NCBI GenBank assembly: GCA_027306715.1
Contig: DAHUZG010000292.1
Span: 1 to 16,031, forward strand
Length of the DNA: 16,031 bases
Direction: 5' to 3'
Origin: Acidimicrobiaceae bacterium
GTDB lineage: Bacteria; Actinomycetota; Acidimicrobiia; Acidimicrobiales; Bog-793
Within the stretch, counting starts at the first letter, position 1. The number at the start of each line of letters is the position of its first letter. Under the pieces are notes generated by a model. The model made no database searches. It saw nothing but the letters and a program-made list of their open reading frames with translations, and had not been told where the DNA came from. This document shows, in pieces, positions 15,909-16,031 of the stretch. Position numbers and translations under genes: made by a program.

Positions 15909-16031
15909 TCACAGCCCGTCCGAGATGGCGTCGGTAAGGACGCGGGAGATCACCGGACCCGCCACGCCGGCGCCGGTGCCGGCGCAGACGACGCTCGGCT
16001 GGTTGCCGAGCACGACGACGGCGACGGCGAC
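15909..16031 (-). CDS. pbpA: Penicillin-binding protein transpeptidase, C-terminal end (5' end outside window)
   Basis: Only the last 40 codons are present, ending at TGA (15911-15909). They read VAVAVVVLGNQP, then GTGAGVAGPVISRVLTDAI. This is the closing beta strand and final helix of a PBP transpeptidase domain, where the common form is VAVVVE...GGxVAAPIxxxVM. The catalytic motifs SxxK, SxN and KTG lie outside. The gene reads towards pknB and ends about 95 bases before its likely start, matching the pbpA-pknB order in actinobacterial cell-wall loci, though pknA, which lies between them in mycobacteria, is absent at this point. The family call rests on a short segment plus context; the symbol follows that context. 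Confidence 0.72.
   Translation of the reverse strand, partial: VAVAVVVLGNQPSVVCAGTGAGVAGPVISRVLTDAISDGL

Noticed and set aside
15691..15912. 73-codon - strand frame starting with a GTG that overlaps the pbpA stop
   Set aside because: It runs out of frame into the start of pknB with an Arg/Ser/Pro-rich translation. It is interesting only as a possible frameshifted 5' end of pknB, and the VYNGRYEL region suggests the true start lies closer.
13727..15937. Long + strand frame (736 codons) opposite pknB
   Set aside because: Arg/Gly/Asp-rich low-complexity translation; pknB on the other strand has full kinase and PASTA motifs.

Overview
The window is a very GC-rich, densely coded stretch of a bacterial chromosome. 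Actinobacterial ancestry is indicated by an HspR-type repressor next to clpB, a CrgA-type division protein, the order crgA / pabA(trpG) / pknB / pbpA that is also found in mycobacteria and streptomycetes, and frequent GTG starts. The wording of several proteins (for example PknB with VYNGRYEL and IARGG) reminds me of Acidimicrobiia, but that placement is from memory and is an inference. I see no phage, IS element, CRISPR array, tRNA or rRNA. Most of the window is housekeeping, and I did not find a clear new multi-gene system.

Layout. (1) 3-2806, + strand: the end of hspR followed by clpB, a heat-shock disaggregase unit. (2) 2843-3628, - strand: a four-helix membrane protein of unknown role, convergent with clpB. 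(3) 3917-9771, + strand: a purine biosynthesis operon, purA-purD-purB-purC-purS-purQ. Every junction from purD to purQ overlaps by 1 or 4 bases, so translation is probably coupled. (4) 9777-10196, - strand: a small conserved basic protein that separates purQ from purL. (5) 10291-12627, + strand: purL, which appears to have its own promoter region. PurS, PurQ and PurL together form FGAM synthase. (6) 12684-13037, - strand: crgA, diverging from pabA/trpG (13082-13672, + strand) across a 44-base spacer with mirror-image -10 boxes. (7) 13685-15715 and upstream, - strand: pknB, a membrane Ser/Thr kinase with four PASTA repeats. It is preceded by the last 40 codons of a penicillin-binding protein (15909-16031).

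The purine genes cover adenylosuccinate synthesis and cleavage, GAR synthesis, FGAM synthesis and SAICAR synthesis. purF, purN, purM, purE/K and purH are not here. The crgA-pknB-pbpA part belongs to the septation and peptidoglycan control locus.

The points most worth checking are these. The pknB reading frame covers the glycine-rich loop but has no ATG, GTG or TTG for it. The crgA and pabA promoters look overlapping and leaderless. Perfect short tandem duplications (12-21 bp units) recur in spacers and in poorly conserved protein segments. The small convergent gene splits the FGAM synthase genes. No gap between genes exceeds 300 bases; the longest, 3629-3916, is described below.
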